Positions 28,207 through 36,853 of a stretch of DNA of 64,000 bases are shown here, in pieces; the stretch's first letter is position 1; every line of letters starts with the position of its first letter. The notes beneath the pieces were generated by a model, which was not told where the DNA came from, did no database searches, and saw nothing but the letters and a program-made list of their open reading frames with translations. The translations under genes were made by a program, and so were the position numbers. This stretch comes from Streptomyces sp. NBC_01446 (GTDB lineage Bacteria > Actinomycetota > Actinomycetes > Streptomycetales > Streptomycetaceae): positions 4,060,501-4,124,500 of the forward strand of contig NZ_JAPEPO010000001.1 in assembly GCF_026340095.1 (NCBI RefSeq), read 5' to 3'.

Positions 28207-29658
28207 GTGCCGAACGCCAATGAAGACAATCCCAGTGCCCTGAGCCAGGTGCAGCGCCGCGCGGTGAGCGAGCTGCTGCGGGTGGCCCCTGTCGCCGACG
28301 ACCTCGCCCGTCGATTCCAGGAGGCCGGGTTCTCTCTCGCCCTGGTCGGTGGCTCGGTCAGGGATGCGCTCCTCGGCAGGCTCGGCAACGATCTGGACTT
28401 CACCACGGACGCGCGTCCCGAAGATGTGCTCAAGATCGTCAGGCCTTGGGCGGATGCCGTGTGGGAGGTCGGGATCGCCTTCGGGACGGTCGGCTGCCAG
28501 AAGGACGGCTACCAGGTCGAGGTCACCACGTACCGCTCCGAGGCGTACGACAGGACCTCGCGCAAGCCGGAGGTCTCGTACGGCGATTCCATCGAGGAAG
28601 ACCTCGTGCGTCGCGACTTCACGGTGAACGCGATGGCCGTGGCCCTGCCGGAGAAGGAGTTCATCGACCCGCACGGCGGGCTCGACGACCTTGCCGGGCG
28701 CGTGCTGCGTACGCCCGGAACCCCTGAGGAGTCCTTCTCCGACGATCCGCTGCGGATGATGCGGGCCGCACGGTTCGCCGCGCAGCTGGACTTCGAGGTG
28801 GCCCCCGAGGTCGTCAAGGCCATGAAGGACATGGCCGACCGCATCGACATCGTCTCCGCGGAGCGGGTGCGGGACGAGCTGAACAAGCTGATCCTCTCCG
28901 CGCACCCCCGCGAGGGCCTCACCCTCCTCGTGGACACGGGTCTCGCCGCCCACGTCCTGCCTGAGCTGCCCGAGCTGCGCCTTGAGCGGGACGAGCACCA
29001 CCGGCACAAGGACGTCTACGACCACACGCTGATCGTCCTTGAGCAGGCGATGGCGCTGGAGTCGGACGGCCCGGATCTCGTGCTCCGTCTCTCGGCCCTT
29101 CTGCACGACATCGGCAAGCCGAGGACGCGGCGCTTCGAGGACGACGGCCGGGTCTCCTTCCACCACCACGAGGTGGTGGGCGCCAAGATGACGAAGAAGC
29201 GCATGACGGCGCTGAAGTACTCGAACGAGCTCGTGAAGGATGTCTCGCGACTGGTCGAGCTGCACCTGCGCTTCCACGGATACGGCACCGGCGAGTGGAC
29301 CGACTCCGCGGTCCGCCGCTACGTCCGTGACGCGGGTCCGCTGCTGGACCGCCTGCACAAGCTGACCCGCTCCGACTGCACGACGCGTAACAAGCGGAAG
29401 GCCAATGCGCTGGGGCGTGCGTACGACGGCCTGGAAGAGCGCATCGCGCGTCTCAAGGAGCAGGAGGAGCTGGACTCGATCCGTCCCGACCTCGACGGCA
29501 ATCAGATCCAGGAGATCCTGGGAATCAAGCCCGGGCCGGCGATCGGGCAGGCGTACAAGTTCCTGCTGGAACTGCGGCTGGAGAACGGGCCGATGGAGCA
29601 TGACGCGGCTGTGGCGGCGCTCAAGGAATGGTGGGCGGCGCAGCAGGACGCCGAGTGA
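28207..29658 (+). CDS. cca: CCA tRNA nucleotidyltransferase / poly(A) polymerase family (PcnA-like)
   Basis: 483 residues from GTG 28207 (VPNANEDNPSALS). Class II nucleotidyltransferase head: LALVGGSVRDALLGR, DLDFTTDARPED (metal-binding Asp pair), GIAFGTVG, RRDFTVNAMA. A C-terminal HD domain follows (LLHDIGKPRTR, HHHEVVGAK). In actinomycetes this family member may add CCA to tRNA or act as a poly(A)/polynucleotide polymerase; sequence alone does not decide. Divergent from the DUF6049 gene; ends 15 bp before the first of two parS palindromes. Confidence 0.93.
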   Translation: MPNANEDNPSALSQVQRRAVSELLRVAPVADDLARRFQEAGFSLALVGGSVRDALLGRLGNDLDFTTDARPEDVLKIVRPWADAVWEVGIAFGTVGCQKDGYQVEVTTYRSEAYDRTSRKPEVSYGDSIEEDLVRRDFTVNAMAVALPEKEFIDPHGGLDDLAGRVLRTPGTPEESFSDDPLRMMRAARFAAQLDFEVAPEVVKAMKDMADRIDIVSAERVRDELNKLILSAHPREGLTLLVDTGLAAHVLPELPELRLERDEHHRHKDVYDHTLIVLEQAMALESDGPDLVLRLSALLHDIGKPRTRRFEDDGRVSFHHHEVVGAKMTKKRMTALKYSNELVKDVSRLVELHLRFHGYGTGEWTDSAVRRYVRDAGPLLDRLHKLTRSDCTTRNKRKANALGRAYDGLEERIARLKEQEELDSIRPDLDGNQIQEILGIKPGPAIGQAYKFLLELRLENGPMEHDAAVAALKEWWAAQQDAE

Positions 29659-29663
29659 GTGAC

Positions 29664-29697
29664 CCGGGTCGATGTTTCACGTGAAACATCGACCCGG
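29664..29697. terminator. 34-bp perfect palindrome centred on parS
   Basis: Perfect inverted repeat 6 bp after the cca stop; parS site 6 forms its central 16 bp, and GC-rich arms (CCGGGTCGA) extend it. Likely terminator for cca as RNA and ParB site as DNA. Confidence 0.8.
29673..29688. other. parS: parS site 6
   Basis: TGTTTCACGTGAAACA, exact consensus, centre of a 34-bp palindrome. Confidence 0.95.
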
Positions 29698-29703
29698 TGC
29701 GGA

Positions 29704-29749
29704 CATGCCGAAGGGCGCTGTTTCACGTGAAACAGCGCCCTTCGGCATG
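29704..29749. terminator. 46-bp perfect palindrome centred on parS
   Basis: Perfect inverted repeat with outer arms CATGCCGAAGGGCGC / GCGCCCTTCGGCATG and parS site 7 at the centre. Convergent position between cca and the LppU-like gene; likely bidirectional terminator. Confidence 0.82.
29719..29734. other. parS: parS site 7
   Basis: TGTTTCACGTGAAACA, exact consensus, 46 bp from site 6 centre to centre. Confidence 0.95.
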
Positions 29750-29768
29750 GTGATGCGTGTGCTTGCTC

Positions 29769-30257
29769 TTACTTGGTTTCCTTCAGGCAGAGCACCACGT
29801 CGTGGCTGCCACCGCTCTGGTAGTAGGAGACCTCGGTGCCCTTGACCGAGTTGCACTTGTCGACGTCGCTGGTGCCGTCGAACTTCTCGATGACCTTGTA
29901 CTCGGAGTCGCTCGACGAGCAGTCGACGTCCTTCAGGTCCGGAGCGGACGTCGTGCCGTTGTTGTGCAGGCAACTGCCGACCGCGGTCGTCTCGGCGTCG
30001 CTCTGGCCGAGGTACCACTTCACTCCGTAGAGCGCGATGGCGACCACGATCAGCGCGACGATGCGCAGTGCCTTCTTCTTACCGCTGCCCGCCGGGCGCC
30101 CGGGCGGGATGGGCGTACCCGGGGCGTGCGGCGGATAAGGCTGCTGAGGAACCCCGGGCTGGCCGGCGGTCGGAGCGTACGGACCGCCCTGCGGCGGGCC
30201 AGCGGGCTGCTGGCCCTGGGCGAACGGATTCTGGCCCTGCGGCGGCGGAGTGGTCAC
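29769..30257 (-). CDS. LppU/SCO3897-family membrane protein
   Basis: 162 residues. Pro/Gln/Gly-rich cytosolic N-terminus (about 1-60), KKK, one membrane span (about 66-83, ALRIVALIVVAIALYGVKW), then an outer domain of about 75 residues with four cysteines (GSCLHNN, DVDCSSS, DKCNSV, VLCLKE), suggesting two disulfides. Resembles the small family named for M. tuberculosis LppU and S. coelicolor SCO3897. Function unknown. Confidence 0.8.
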   Translation of the reverse strand: MTTPPPQGQNPFAQGQQPAGPPQGGPYAPTAGQPGVPQQPYPPHAPGTPIPPGRPAGSGKKKALRIVALIVVAIALYGVKWYLGQSDAETTAVGSCLHNNGTTSAPDLKDVDCSSSDSEYKVIEKFDGTSDVDKCNSVKGTEVSYYQSGGSHDVVLCLKETK

Positions 30258-30371
30258 TTTGGGGGTCCCCCTCGAACTTAGGCGCGATGGCGCGGATAAG
30301 ACGCCCGTAAGTTATCCGTACCGACTGACATCTCTGAAGTCGGGAGGGGCTCTGTGTCATTGATGTGACAC

Positions 30372-31628
30372 TTACTGGGTGTCGAACCGGGCCATAGCGA
30401 CAGCAATCACCGCGTAGATCAGGGCCACGGTGAGCACCAGCGGGACCGACTGTCCGTCAGGAGGCAGCATCAGCGCGGCCACTGCGGCCGCGCCGACGAA
30501 CGCGACGTTGAACAGCACGTCGTAAACGGAGAAGATCCGGCCACGGAAGCCGTCGTTCACCGAGGACTGCACGATCGTGTCGGTGGCGATCTTCGCGCCC
30601 TGGGTCGTCAGGCCCAGGACGAAGGCGGCGGCCATCATGGGGGCGGGTGCGAACGGAAGCCCGAGGGCGGGTTCGAGGACGGCTGCCGCCCCTGCGCAGA
30701 CGATGATCCACCTGGCGGGTCCCAGCCGCCCCGCGGCCCAGGGCGTGACGACGGCGGCGGCGAAGAATCCGGCCCCCGAGATCGCCACGGCGAGGCCCAG
30801 CAGGGCAAGTCCGTCGGACTCCGCGGACGACCAGGAGTAGCGGCAGAGCATGAGGACCATGACGGTCAGCGCCCCGTAGCAGAACCGCATCAGCGTCATG
30901 GCGGCCATGGCGCGGGCGGCCGCGGGGCGCGCCGTCAGATGGCGTACGCCCGAGGCGAGCCCCTGTGCCGTGCCGGTGAGCGCCGTCCGTAGGCCCGGAC
31001 GCACCAACTCCGCGTCCGGACCGAGCAGTTCCGCGGACATGGGCAGGGACGCGAGCGCCGCGCACAGGTAGAGGGACGCCCCGACGAGCACCACCAGGGC
31101 GTCGGAGTCCGAGATGAGCAGCCGCACGGCGAACGCGAGTCCGCCGCCCAGCGTGGCGGCGAGGGTGCCCGCGGTCGGCGAGACGGAGTTCGCCATCACC
31201 AGGCGCTCGGCGTCGACCAGGCGCGGCATGGCGGCGGAGAGCCCGGCGAGGATGAAGCGGTTGACGGCGGTGACGCACAGGGCGGAGGCATAGAAGAGCC
31301 AGTCCGGCGCATTGCTGAGCATCAGGACGGCCGTCAGGGATGCCAGGACGGTCCGCAGGAGGTTGCCGTAGAGGAAGACCTGACGACGGCGCCAGCGGTC
31401 GAGGAGGACGCCCGCGAACGGGCCGACGACCGAGTACGGGAGAAGCAGTACGGCCATGGCCGAGGCGATGGCGCCGGCCGAAGCCTGTTTCTCCGGCGAG
31501 AACACCACGTAGGTGGCCAGCGCGACCTGGTAGACGCCGTCCGCGCCCTGGGAGAGCAGCCGCAGCGCCAACAGGCGCCGGAAGTCCCTCAAGCGCAGGA
31601 GTACGCGCAGGTCACGGACGACAGCCAT
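30372..31628 (-). CDS. Major facilitator superfamily protein
   Basis: 418 residues from ATG 31628. About 12 hydrophobic segments; an MFS-like loop 2-3 motif (GVLLDRWRRRQVFLYGNLLR) follows the second span. The N-terminus LRVLLRLRDFRRLLALRLLSQGADG resembles drug-efflux-type MFS of actinomycetes. Substrate unknown. Located after ino1 and separated from it by a strong hairpin. Confidence 0.85.
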   Translation of the reverse strand: MAVVRDLRVLLRLRDFRRLLALRLLSQGADGVYQVALATYVVFSPEKQASAGAIASAMAVLLLPYSVVGPFAGVLLDRWRRRQVFLYGNLLRTVLASLTAVLMLSNAPDWLFYASALCVTAVNRFILAGLSAAMPRLVDAERLVMANSVSPTAGTLAATLGGGLAFAVRLLISDSDALVVLVGASLYLCAALASLPMSAELLGPDAELVRPGLRTALTGTAQGLASGVRHLTARPAAARAMAAMTLMRFCYGALTVMVLMLCRYSWSSAESDGLALLGLAVAISGAGFFAAAVVTPWAAGRLGPARWIIVCAGAAAVLEPALGLPFAPAPMMAAAFVLGLTTQGAKIATDTIVQSSVNDGFRGRIFSVYDVLFNVAFVGAAAVAALMLPPDGQSVPLVLTVALIYAVIAVAMARFDTQ

Positions 31629-31652
31629 GGGGTCAAGCCTCACATACGGGAA

Positions 31653-31688
31653 AGGTCCCCAGGTGCACGTGTGTGCATCCGGGGACCT
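31653..31688 (-). terminator. ino1 terminator
   Basis: Stem AGGTCCCC/GGGGACCT with inner GGTGCAC/GTGCATC pairing, about 55 bp after the ino1 stop and just upstream of the MFS start. Confidence 0.75.
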
Positions 31689-31743
31689 CAACAGCCCACA
31701 AGGAGAGGCGCGTTACCGCTGCTACGCGCCGCACTGTGTGTGG

Positions 31744-32826
31744 TTAGCGCTCGACCTCGCCCTTGATAAACTTCTCGACGTTCGCGTACGCCTCGTCGTC
31801 GAAGTACTGAACCGGCGGGGACTTCATGAAGTACGAGGACGCGGAGAGGATCGGGCCGCCGATGCCGCGGTCCTTGGCGATCTTCGCGGCGCGCAGGGCG
31901 TCGATGATGACACCCGCGGAGTTCGGGGAGTCCCAGACCTCGAGCTTGTACTCCAGGTTCAGCGGAACGTCACCGAAGGCGCGGCCCTCGAGGCGGACGT
32001 AGGCCCACTTGCGGTCGTCGAGCCACTGGACGTAGTCCGACGGGCCGATGTGGACATTCTTCTCGCCCAGGTCGCGGTCGGGGATCTGCGAGGTGACGGC
32101 CTGCGTCTTCGAGATCTTCTTGGACTCCAGGCGCTCGCGCTCGAGCATGTTCTTGAAGTCCATGTTGCCGCCGACGTTCAGCTGCATGGTGCGCTCGAGA
32201 CGGACACCGCGGTCCTCGAACAGCTTCGCCATGACGCGGTGCGTGATGGTGGCGCCGACCTGGGACTTGATGTCGTCACCGACGATCGGCACGCCCGCCT
32301 CGGTGAACTTGTCCGCCCACTCCTTGGTGCCGGCGATGAAGACCGGAAGGGCGTTGACGAACGCGACCTTGGCGTCGATGGCGCACTGCGCGTAGAACTT
32401 CGCGGCGTCCTCGGAACCGACGGGCAGGTAGCAGATCAGAACGTCGACCTGCTTGTCCTTCAGGACCTGGACGACGTCGACCGGGGCCTCGGAGGACTCC
32501 TCGATGGTCTGGCGGTAGTACTTGCCCAGGCCGTCGTGGGTGTGGCCGCGCTGGACGGTCACGCCCGCGCTGGGCACGTCGCAGATCTTGATGGTGTTGT
32601 TCTCGCTGGCACCGATGGCGTCGGAGAGGTCGAGGCCGACCTTCTTCGCGTCGACGTCGAAGGCGGCGACGAACTCGACGTCACCGACGTGGTACTCGCC
32701 GAACTGGACGTGCATCAGGCCCGGGACCTTGGCGTCCGGGTCGGCGTCCTTGTAGTACTCGACGCCCTGGACCAGCGAGGCGGCGCAGTTACCCACGCCG
32801 ACGATGGCTACGCGAACCGAACCCAT
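31744..32826 (-). CDS. ino1: Inositol-3-phosphate synthase
   Basis: 360 residues. NAD-dependent cyclisation of glucose 6-phosphate to inositol 3-phosphate, the first step to phosphatidylinositol and mycothiol, the major thiol of actinomycetes. Rossmann motif VAIVGVGNCAASL; family segments ICYLPVGSEDAAKFYA, NALPVFIAG, GDDIKSQVGATITHRV and LNVGGNMDFKNML, the last two being the usual catalytic-region signatures. 43 bp after padR on the same strand. Confidence 0.95.
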   Translation of the reverse strand: MGSVRVAIVGVGNCAASLVQGVEYYKDADPDAKVPGLMHVQFGEYHVGDVEFVAAFDVDAKKVGLDLSDAIGASENNTIKICDVPSAGVTVQRGHTHDGLGKYYRQTIEESSEAPVDVVQVLKDKQVDVLICYLPVGSEDAAKFYAQCAIDAKVAFVNALPVFIAGTKEWADKFTEAGVPIVGDDIKSQVGATITHRVMAKLFEDRGVRLERTMQLNVGGNMDFKNMLERERLESKKISKTQAVTSQIPDRDLGEKNVHIGPSDYVQWLDDRKWAYVRLEGRAFGDVPLNLEYKLEVWDSPNSAGVIIDALRAAKIAKDRGIGGPILSASSYFMKSPPVQYFDDEAYANVEKFIKGEVER

Positions 32827-32869
32827 TCCGGTTGCTCCCTGTGTGTATCGGTGAAACCCCGAATGGGCC

Positions 32870-33550
32870 TCACGTGGCGGTGTCGTCGGACGGATCCGGC
32901 CGGGTGCTGTCCCGGTGCCGGGGCAGGCCGCCCGTCTCTCCAGATGTGTCCTGCTGAGCTGCGTCGGAGGGGTCGGATCGCCGCTGATCCCGCCCCGCCC
33001 GCTCGCTCTCGATGAGCTCGTTCAGCCAGCGCACTTCGCGCTCCACGGATTCCATTCCGTGCCGCTGGAGCTCAAGGGTGTAGTCGTCAAGGCGTTCCCG
33101 GGTGCGGGCGAAGGAGATGCGCATCTTTTCGAGGCGCTCCTCGAGCCGGCTGCGACGGCCTTCGAGTACGCGCATACGTACGTCACGCGAGGTCTGCCCG
33201 AAGAAGGCGAACCGCGCGGCGAAATGCTCGTCCTCGTACGCGTCCGGGCCGGTCTGCGAGAGCAGCTCCTCGAAGTGCTCCTTACCTTCCGCCGTCAACC
33301 GATAGACGATCTTGGCGCGACGCCCTGCGAGTGGTGCGGCGAGGGCGTCCTCGGGTGTGCTCCCCGATTCCTCGATCAACCAGCCGCTTGCGACCAGCGT
33401 CTTGAGGCAGGGGTAGAGGGACCCGTAGCTGAAGGCGCGGAAGACCCCCAGCGATGTATTGAGTCGTTTCCGCAGCTCGTAGCCGTGCATCGGGGACTCG
33501 CGGAGCAGCCCGAGGACGGCGAACTCGAGGATGCCGGAACGTCGGCTCAT
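32870..33550 (-). CDS. PadR family transcriptional regulator
   Basis: 226 residues from ATG 33550 with GGAGGCGACG immediately before it. PadR winged helix at the N-terminus (ILEFAVLGLLRESPMHGYELRKRL, YPCLKTLVASGWL), then a helical C-terminal domain (about 110-190, Glu/Arg-rich coiled coil) and a polar tail. Located directly upstream of ino1 and divergent from the PBP gene. A perfect inverted repeat in its promoter is the probable operator. Likely controls itself and, through read-through, ino1 (inference). Confidence 0.9.
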   Translation of the reverse strand: MSRRSGILEFAVLGLLRESPMHGYELRKRLNTSLGVFRAFSYGSLYPCLKTLVASGWLIEESGSTPEDALAAPLAGRRAKIVYRLTAEGKEHFEELLSQTGPDAYEDEHFAARFAFFGQTSRDVRMRVLEGRRSRLEERLEKMRISFARTRERLDDYTLELQRHGMESVEREVRWLNELIESERAGRDQRRSDPSDAAQQDTSGETGGLPRHRDSTRPDPSDDTAT

Positions 33551-33611
33551 CGTCGCCTCCTCCTCTGCCGCGGTCGGTGTCACGACCTCTTACGGACTCT
33601 TTATGCCGAGC

Positions 33612-33634
33612 TGATGTATCGACTCGATACATCA
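33612..33634. promoter_or_regulatory. Probable PadR operator
   Basis: Perfect inverted repeat TGATGTATCGA-C-TCGATACATCA, 62 bp upstream of the padR start. PadR operators are commonly AT-containing palindromes with ATGT/ACAT ends. The surrounding 33551-33935 interval (385 bp) is the divergent padR/PBP promoter region; no other element recognised. Confidence 0.75.
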
Positions 33635-33935
33635 CGACGATAGAACGGTCCCACGGATGGGACAAGAGGGATCACGGTGAACGGCGTCACATCACCGATT
33701 CATACCAAGCGAGTTGCCTGATTTGGGGTGAACTTCACCCCTAGGCGGGTTTTGGCGGTGCGTAGTCTGTCCGCCATGCAGACCGCCGGGAACCAAGTGA
33801 CGCCTGTGGGCGTCGTTGTCCCCGGTGCATTGCGGGTGAGTGCCAGAAGGGGCGCATCCGTATTTCGGGGGGACCGGAAACCAGCCGCCGTTTCCAGGCG
33901 CGCATGTCAGCGCCTGCCCGAGGAGTAGTCGTTCG

Positions 33936-36704
33936 ATGAGCGAGCACCGTCGCAAACCGCCGCAGCCACAGGGCGGCGGACGTGCCGCGGCCCGTCGTGG
34001 CACGTCCGGCGCATCGCCGGGCCGTCGCGCGGCACCGCGTGACGCCACCGGATCACCTTCTGATGCATATGGAACGCCGGGGTCCACAGGATCGTCCGGC
34101 TCGACGGGCGACGACCGCCCTTACGGAGGCCGGGCGGAAGCGCGCCGAGCCGCGCAGCGCAGCGCCGGAGGGAGCCGCAGGAAGGCTCCCGACGGCGGCG
34201 GTGGCCGCGGAGGCGGCGGCCGGCGCGGTGGAGGAGGCCCCGAGGGGGCGGGCGGGCCCGGGCGCGGCAGAGGCCGCGGACCCTCCCGGCCGCCGCAGAA
34301 GAAGAGGTTCATCGATTACCCGCGCTCCGACAAGTACGGGGCGCACCGCTGGCTGCCGTCCTGGCGACTGGTGACGGGTCTGGTCGTCGGCTTCTGCGGG
34401 AGCCTCATGGTCGCGGCCGGTATCGGGTACGCCATGGTGGGCATCCCGAACATGGCGGACACGGCCAAGGCCCAGAACAACGTCTACTACTGGGCCAACG
34501 GCAAGCAGATGGTCGCGACCGGTGGCGAGACGAACCGGCAGATCATCAAGTACGAAGAGATCCCCGAGGCCATGCGGTACGCCGTCATGTCCGCCGAGAA
34601 CAAGACGTTCGAGACGGACAAGGGCGTCGACCCCATGGGTATCGCCCGCGCGGTCCTCAACATGGCCAAGGGCGGCGAGACGCAGGGTGGCTCGACGATC
34701 ACCCAGCAGTACGTGAAGAACGCCATGCTCGATGACCAGTCGCAGACAGTCTCGCGCAAGGTGAAGGAGCTGCTCGTCTCCATAAAGGTGGGCCGTACGG
34801 AGTCCAAGGAGAAGGTGATGGCCGGCTACCTGAACACCGCGTACTACGGGCGCGGTGCCTACGGTATTCAGGCTGCGGCTCGCACGTACTTCAACGACGA
34901 CGCCTCGCATCTGGACGCGAGCCAGTGCGCGTTCCTCGCGTCGGTGCTCAAGGGCGCCACGTACTACGACCCCGCCGGCGCGCCGGAGATCGATCCGGTG
35001 CAGGCGACGGCCGAGAAGAACAAGGCCAGGGCCGAGAAGCGGTGGAGCTGGATCCTCGACGAAGAGGTCAAGGACAAGCGTCTGAGCGCCACGGACCGGG
35101 AGAAATTCAAGGCAGAAGGCTTCCCCAGGCTGCAGAGCCCGCGGTCCAACCCCTCGCTGGCTGGCCAGACCGGCTATCTCGTGGACCTCGCCAAGGCCTA
35201 CGTCATCAACAACAGTCACGGCAAGATCACCGCCCTCGACCTGCAGAAGGGCGGCTACGAGATCCACACCACCTTCGACAAGAAGAAGGTGTACAAGCTC
35301 GAAGCGGCCGTGAAGAAGGTCCGCAAGGAGAACATCAACACCAAGCTCCGCCCGAAGACGGACAAGTACGTCCAGTTCGGCGGCGCCTCGGTGAACCCCA
35401 CGAGCGGCGCGATCGAGGCCATCTACGGCGGTGAGGACGCGACAAGGCACTACACGAACAACGCCGACCAGACCGGTGCGCAGGTGGGCTCGACCTTCAA
35501 GCCGTTCGTGCTGGCCGCCGCGATGAGGGACGGGGTTCGCGACCCCAAGGGCGGCGAGATCCAGAGTGACGACGAGCGCACCCAGGTCTCCCCGAAGAGC
35601 CTCTACAGCGGCCAGAACAAGCTGAAGATCAAGAAGTACAACGGCGAGGTCTGGACGGACAAGGACGGCAAGGAGTGGCTCCAGAAGAACGACGGCGGGC
35701 AGTCCTACAACCGTCCGACCTACCAGATCGACCTTCGTGAGGCGATGCGGGAGTCCGTGAACTCCGCCTATGTCCAACTGGGCATGGACGTGGGTCTGGA
35801 CAAGGTGAAGCAGGCCGCCAGCGACGCGGGTATCAAGGACAGCAGCTTCGCCAGCGCCAACTACCCGTCCTTCTCTCTGGGCACCTCCGACCCGAGCGCG
35901 ATCCGTATGGCCGGCGCCTACAGCACGTTCGCGGCCAGCGGGCAGCGGAACGATCCGTTCTCGGTGACGTCGGTCGACCACGCAGGTGAGACGGTCTACC
36001 GGCACGAGAAGGCGCCGGTCAGGGCTTTCCAGCCGGCGGTCGCGGACAACGTCACCGACGTCCTGAGGACCGTCGTCGACAAGGGAACGGGTACCAACGC
36101 GAAGCTGCCCGGCCGCCAGGTCGCGGGCAAGACCGGTACGACCGACGGCAACAAGTCCGCGTGGTTCGTGGGGTACACCCCGCAGCTGTCGACGGCCATC
36201 ACGATGTACCGGATGGACGACAACGAGAACAGCAAGAAGCGCGAGTTCTTGGAGATGTACGGCACGGGTAACCAGGAGAAGATCCACGGAGCCTCGTTCC
36301 CGTCCGAGATCTGGCACGACTACATGATGGAGGCCCTCAAGGGAGTGGCACCGAAGGCGTTCCCCGCTGCCGAGCCCATCGGTTCGATCGTCGGCGCCAC
36401 CCCGAGCCCGAGCATCACTCCCTCGGCGACTCCTTCTCCCTCGGATTCGGCAACGGTGGAACCGTCGCCCAGTCAGTCCTCCCCCGGCCCGTCGCCGTCG
36501 ACCAGCGAGTCCTGCAGCAGTTGGTCGTGGAACTGCAACAACAACGGCGGAACGTCGAACGGCGGCACCGGTGGGACCCCCACGGGAGGCACCGACGGAG
36601 GCGTCACCAGCTCGCCGTCGACGCCAGGAGGCGGCAACGGCGGCAGCAACGGCGGCAGCAACGGAAATGGCAATGGAGGCATCTTCGGAGGCCCAGCGGG
36701 CTAG
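33936..36704 (+). CDS. Class A penicillin-binding protein (transglycosylase/transpeptidase)
   Basis: 922 residues from ATG 33936 (MSEHRRKPPQPQ), GAGGAG upstream. Gly/Arg/Ala-rich cytosolic N-terminus, one membrane span (about 145-170, LVTGLVVGFCGSLMVAAGIG), a GT51 transglycosylase domain (catalytic Glu in SAENKTFETDKGVD; GGSTITQQYVKN; AYYGRGAYGIQAAA) and a transpeptidase domain with SxxK in GSTFKPFVLA, SxN in ESVNSAYVQL and KTG in AGKTGTTDGNKSAW. A Ser/Pro then Gly/Asn-rich tail (about 120 residues) ends the protein. Polymerises and crosslinks peptidoglycan outside the membrane. First gene of an envelope group. Confidence 0.95.
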   Translation: MSEHRRKPPQPQGGGRAAARRGTSGASPGRRAAPRDATGSPSDAYGTPGSTGSSGSTGDDRPYGGRAEARRAAQRSAGGSRRKAPDGGGGRGGGGRRGGGGPEGAGGPGRGRGRGPSRPPQKKRFIDYPRSDKYGAHRWLPSWRLVTGLVVGFCGSLMVAAGIGYAMVGIPNMADTAKAQNNVYYWANGKQMVATGGETNRQIIKYEEIPEAMRYAVMSAENKTFETDKGVDPMGIARAVLNMAKGGETQGGSTITQQYVKNAMLDDQSQTVSRKVKELLVSIKVGRTESKEKVMAGYLNTAYYGRGAYGIQAAARTYFNDDASHLDASQCAFLASVLKGATYYDPAGAPEIDPVQATAEKNKARAEKRWSWILDEEVKDKRLSATDREKFKAEGFPRLQSPRSNPSLAGQTGYLVDLAKAYVINNSHGKITALDLQKGGYEIHTTFDKKKVYKLEAAVKKVRKENINTKLRPKTDKYVQFGGASVNPTSGAIEAIYGGEDATRHYTNNADQTGAQVGSTFKPFVLAAAMRDGVRDPKGGEIQSDDERTQVSPKSLYSGQNKLKIKKYNGEVWTDKDGKEWLQKNDGGQSYNRPTYQIDLREAMRESVNSAYVQLGMDVGLDKVKQAASDAGIKDSSFASANYPSFSLGTSDPSAIRMAGAYSTFAASGQRNDPFSVTSVDHAGETVYRHEKAPVRAFQPAVADNVTDVLRTVVDKGTGTNAKLPGRQVAGKTGTTDGNKSAWFVGYTPQLSTAITMYRMDDNENSKKREFLEMYGTGNQEKIHGASFPSEIWHDYMMEALKGVAPKAFPAAEPIGSIVGATPSPSITPSATPSPSDSATVEPSPSQSSPGPSPSTSESCSSWSWNCNNNGGTSNGGTGGTPTGGTDGGVTSSPSTPGGGNGGSNGGSNGNGNGGIFGGPAG

Positions 36705-36726
36705 CCGGAGTTGATCTCACGCCGCT

Positions 36727-36742
36727 TGTTTCACGTGAAACG
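36727..36742. other. parS: parS site 8
   Basis: TGTTTCACGTGAAACG, 15 of 16; 22 bp after the PBP stop. Confidence 0.92.
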
Positions 36743-36747
36743 CTGCG

Positions 36748-36763
36748 TGTTCCACGTGAAACA
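36748..36763. other. parS: parS-like site 9 (one mismatch)
   Basis: TGTTCCACGTGAAACA, one mismatch; its start is 21 bp from that of site 8, two helical turns away. Confidence 0.78.
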
Positions 36764-36783
36764 GCGCGTGATCCGCGCCAAGT

Positions 36784-36817
36784 GAGGGCCGCCGCACCGA
36801 TCGGTGCGGCGGCCCTC
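36784..36817. terminator. Terminator after the PBP gene
   Basis: Perfect 34-bp palindrome with arms GAGGGCCGCCGCACCGA and its complement, just after the parS pair. Confidence 0.75.
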
Positions 36818-36853
36818 GCCCCGTTCTCAGGCGCGTACGGCAGGATGTGCGAC

